From Myroides injenensis M09-0166 (GTDB lineage Bacteria; Bacteroidota; Bacteroidia; Flavobacteriales; Flavobacteriaceae): a stretch of 64,000 nucleotides of DNA. Numbering within the stretch: position 1 is the stretch's first letter; every line of letters starts with the position of its first letter. Where the stretch lies: contig NZ_BAEX01000002.1 in NCBI RefSeq assembly GCF_000246945.1, positions 27,623 through 91,622 of the forward strand, read 5' to 3'. Position numbers and translations under genes: made by a program. Shown piece after piece: positions 61,367 through 64,000 of this stretch. Under the pieces are notes generated by a model. That model was not told the origin of the DNA. It did no database searches and was given only the letters and a program-made list of their open reading frames with translations.

Positions 61367-63001
61367 ATGAAAAACAAATTAATCCTTTTTGCTCTAATTT
61401 TTAGTTCTATAGTGAGTTGGGCACAGAAACCGTTGTTTAGTCAAGCTAAATTAGAGAGTGCACGAGTGTACTTTAATAGTGCTGAATTGACACATAAAGC
61501 AAATTTGAAATTGCCTAAAGGGACTTCAGAGATTGTAATTACTAATATAGCTGACAATTTAAATGATCAAACAATTCAAATTGGTGCAACGAACGATGTT
61601 ACTGTTATGTCTGTGCAATACAGTAATCGATTTATTGAGGAGTATGATGCCTCAGAAGATTCTCCTTTAATCAAACCAGTAAAGGATAGTATCCGTTTGG
61701 TTGAAGTTGAACTTAAGAAAATAAGTAATCAATTAGCTACCGAAAGGAAAACAATAGAAGTCTTGGATGCGAATATGAAAGTAGGTAATAGTCAAGGGAA
61801 TACTACTCAAGAGATTACTAAGATGGTTGATTATTATAAGGTTAAAAGAAATCAATTAGCAAATGAAGTCGATAGATTAGCAGAAATAGAGAATAAGTTA
61901 TCTGTTCGATTATCTAATTTAAAAGATAGATTAGCTTTTAACGATGGTAAAGGAGATAAAGTTAGTAAAGGGAAGATTGTTCTTCAAGTTATGAGTGAGA
62001 AGGAAGGAAATGCTAATCTTCAAATAAAATATTTAACTCCTTATGCAAGCTGGAAACCATTTTATGAATTAAGAGTAGATCAAGTTAATTCACCAGTTAA
62101 AATTGTATATAAAGCAGATGTTAACCAATCTACAGGACTTGATTGGCGTAATGTCAAGTTGAGTTTAACTAGTGGGATTGCTAATCAAAGCAATCTTATT
62201 CCAAAATGGTCAATGTGGTTTCTTAATTACCAAAACGACAATGTCTATAAAGAGCTCCTTAATAAAAGTAATAGAGTATCTAATTCAAGAAAAACGGTTA
62301 CTGCTGAATATTCAGAAGTAGTAGAGAGTCTTGATTATATGCCTGAAATATTTGAAGAGTTATCTATAAATGATTATACAAATATTAATAATTCACAATT
62401 AAATGTTTCATTTGATATCAGTATTCCTTATACAATTGTGTCAAATGGAAAGAACCATAGCGTTACCCTAAACAATATTTCAATTCCAGCAGAGTATATG
62501 TATTATGCTGCTCCTAAGCTTGATCTGAATGCTTATTTAGTAGCAACAATTAAGGATTATTCAAATTATAATTTATTGGCTGGGAATGCAAATGTAGTAT
62601 TTGAAGGAGTATATGTTGGAAAGACTTATTTAGATCCTGGAAATACAGAAGAAGTAATGAAACTCAATATGGGTAAAGACCCTCGAATTGTTTTGACACG
62701 TACTTTAGTAAAAGATAAATCAGGAACAAAAACACTATCTTCAAAGAAAGAACAACAATTTTTATATGACATTGTAGTTCGAAATACTAAAAGTGATACT
62801 ATTACTATTCAAATAGAAGATCAATATCCTATAAGCGCGAATAAAGATATCGAGGTAGTAGTGACTGAAAAATCAGGTGCTTCAATTAATCAAGAAAAAG
62901 GGATAGTAAAATGGGATTTGAAGTTGAAAGGTAATGAATCCAAAACGTTGAAATTTGGGTATCAAGTAAAATACAATAAAGATCAACGAGTAAATTTATA
63001 A
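61367..63001 (+). CDS. Mucoidy inhibitor MuiA-family protein (DUF4140/DUF4139)
   Basis: A 544-residue exported protein, signal peptide 1-19 (SWAQ). DUF4140 occupies about 25-125 (ARVYFNSAELTHKANLKLPKG), a coiled coil follows about 120-190 (SIRLVEVELKKISNQLATE), and DUF4139 fills 215-540, including YLTPYASWKPFYELR, STGLDWRNVKLSLTSG and the closing LKFGYQVKYNKDQRVNL. Named after a gene that suppresses mucoidy in other bacteria; its biochemical role is unknown. Complete to the usual C-terminus. Confidence 0.88.
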   Translation: MKNKLILFALIFSSIVSWAQKPLFSQAKLESARVYFNSAELTHKANLKLPKGTSEIVITNIADNLNDQTIQIGATNDVTVMSVQYSNRFIEEYDASEDSPLIKPVKDSIRLVEVELKKISNQLATERKTIEVLDANMKVGNSQGNTTQEITKMVDYYKVKRNQLANEVDRLAEIENKLSVRLSNLKDRLAFNDGKGDKVSKGKIVLQVMSEKEGNANLQIKYLTPYASWKPFYELRVDQVNSPVKIVYKADVNQSTGLDWRNVKLSLTSGIANQSNLIPKWSMWFLNYQNDNVYKELLNKSNRVSNSRKTVTAEYSEVVESLDYMPEIFEELSINDYTNINNSQLNVSFDISIPYTIVSNGKNHSVTLNNISIPAEYMYYAAPKLDLNAYLVATIKDYSNYNLLAGNANVVFEGVYVGKTYLDPGNTEEVMKLNMGKDPRIVLTRTLVKDKSGTKTLSSKKEQQFLYDIVVRNTKSDTITIQIEDQYPISANKDIEVVVTEKSGASINQEKGIVKWDLKLKGNESKTLKFGYQVKYNKDQRVNL

Positions 63002-63145
63002 ATGAGTACTAATAAAAGAACTTCTTTATTTAGTAGTTATAAAAAGAGGAAGACTATTAAATTAAACAAGAAAGTATTAGTAATGTTTTGAGTCGATTTT
63101 TATTTGTGATCATAGTCGAAAATTAAAATAATATAAGAAAAAGAG

Positions 63146-63153
63146 TATTTTTG
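63146..63153 (+). promoter_or_regulatory. -7 element for the M48 protease gene
   Basis: TATTTTTG matches TAnnTTTG, 27 nt before the ATG; the -33 is weak. Confidence 0.45.
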
Positions 63154-63180
63154 CTCTTCGAAAAGTAAAATGTAAAAAAT

Positions 63181-63981
63181 ATGAAGAAGGTTTTAATAGC
63201 TGCAGTATTTGCTTGTTTTGCAATGACATCAGCTCACGCACAATTTGGAAAATTAAGTGGGAAAAAACTTGATGCTGTAAAAACTGCTGTATCTGCTTTC
63301 ACAGTAAGCGATGAGGATATAATCCAAGCTGCTCAAGAGTCTGTAAAGTGGATGGACGAGAATAATCCTGTATGTTCATTAGATTCTAAAGATCCGCAAA
63401 TGCGTGCATATGCTGAGCGTTTAGAGAAAATTTTTGGACCATATAAAAATTATGATGGTTTAAATTTAAACTACAAAGTATATTACGTAACTGATGTTAA
63501 TGCATTTGCTTGTCCTGATGGAAGTGTTCGCGTATTTTCTTCATTAATGGATATTATGAGTGATGAAGAGTTATTGGGTATAATTGGACATGAGATAGGT
63601 CACGTAAAATTAGAACACTCAAAAAAAGGGTATAAACAAGTTTTATTGACAGAGGGAGCTACTAAATATGCTGGTTCTACTAAAGGAACTGTTGCTGAAT
63701 TAATCAGCGAAAACTTTGAAGAGATGGCTAATAAGTTAATCGGAGCTCAATTCTCACAATCACAAGAGTCTGATTCTGACGATTATTCTTATAAATTTAT
63801 GGTAAGTAATGGAATGAATCCTCAATCTCTTGCTGATGCTTTCCAAAAATTTGCTGATATGGAAAAAGAATATGGAGCTGAAAAAGGTATTGGTTCTAAA
63901 ATGATGTCTACACATCCCGATAGTGAAAAACGTGTAAAACGTATTGAAGCTAGAATAGCAAAAGAAGCAAAAAAGAAATAA
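63181..63981 (+). CDS. M48-family metalloprotease, secreted
   Basis: A 266-residue zinc protease with signal peptide 1-20 (AHA). The zinc motif HEIGH is at 137-141, preceded by the NAFACPDGSVRVFSSLMD strand typical of M48B (BepA/YggG/LoiP-like) proteases, and the third ligand is Glu196 in the QSQESDSDDY segment (ExxxD). The C-terminal STHPDSEKRVKRIE motif is also family-typical. No transmembrane helices after the signal peptide, so it is a soluble or lipid-free periplasmic quality-control protease. Single gene near the right edge. Confidence 0.93.
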   Translation: MKKVLIAAVFACFAMTSAHAQFGKLSGKKLDAVKTAVSAFTVSDEDIIQAAQESVKWMDENNPVCSLDSKDPQMRAYAERLEKIFGPYKNYDGLNLNYKVYYVTDVNAFACPDGSVRVFSSLMDIMSDEELLGIIGHEIGHVKLEHSKKGYKQVLLTEGATKYAGSTKGTVAELISENFEEMANKLIGAQFSQSQESDSDDYSYKFMVSNGMNPQSLADAFQKFADMEKEYGAEKGIGSKMMSTHPDSEKRVKRIEARIAKEAKKK

Positions 63982-64000
63982 TTCATTTCATACTACGTGT

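Noticed and set aside
63002-63091. A 29-codon basic ORF starting directly after the MuiA-family stop codon
   Set aside because: Too short and without a recognisable pattern; it may be chance in AT-rich sequence. The MuiA-family protein already has its normal C-terminus.

Overview
The window is an AT-rich chromosomal segment from a member of the Flavobacteriaceae (Bacteroidota). The evidence is a gldH gliding lipoprotein gene, DUF4270, PCMD-type lipoproteins, PorT-like barrels, a PafA-type alkaline phosphatase, the short glgA-DUF4270-glmS cluster next to atpDC, and promoters with the Bacteroidota -7 element TAnnTTTG. A Myroides-like organism is my guess from overall protein character; this was not tested. 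Most of the window is ordinary housekeeping and envelope chromosome. I see no prophage, insertion sequence, CRISPR array or rRNA.

Layout. 1-2463: 5' part of a TonB-dependent receptor running off the left edge. 2594-4478: secreted endonuclease/exonuclease/phosphatase-family protein and MTA/SAH nucleosidase. 5314-9690: ricT-gldH-mrcA cluster. 9763-11139: succinyl-CoA:3-ketoacid CoA-transferase A/B. 11231-15581: AI-2E-type transporter, double universal stress protein, YeeZ-like reductase and an NPP-type phosphodiesterase. 15629-21866: three tandem copies of a two-gene cassette (PCMD-like lipoprotein plus outer-membrane barrel), all on the minus strand. 22079-26290: GNAT-nitrilase fusion, a tail-less SSB and a two-component system. 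27465-29574: mgtC-mgtE magnesium genes behind a leader with a 30-codon ORF. 29782-36049: CzcBAC-type divalent-metal RND efflux operon with a fourth barrel gene. 36145-41874: HAD phosphatase, PafA and an M16 protease. 41932-45890: small lipoprotein and Mfd. 46097-49719: threonine dehydrogenase, twin two-helix mini-proteins, aldehyde dehydrogenase, TRIC channel and tRNA-Asn. 50242-56535: atpDC and the glgA-DUF4270-glmS operon. 56646-63981: panC-panD-flippase-like gene, a barrel, radA, a MuiA-family protein and an M48 protease.

The most unusual structure lies between genes. Three intergenic loci (4713-4822, 26469-26560, 59712-59810) share one architecture: an array of 11-bp units facing two inverted copies of the same unit across a short spacer. 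The first and third are copies of one dispersed element, in opposite orientation about 55 kb apart, with 33-nt spacers identical at 27 of 33 positions. The middle locus has the same 11-bp period and 2-versus-5 layout but a different unit sequence. I do not recognise a described family for these. Other points of interest are the triplicated lipoprotein/barrel cassette, the twin 56-57-residue membrane proteins on the minus strand, and the mgtC leader.

Many genes end in strong hairpins, several serving convergent pairs. Strand assignments and protein families are mostly secure. Exact starts, promoter calls and all functional statements about the repeat elements are inference from reading alone.
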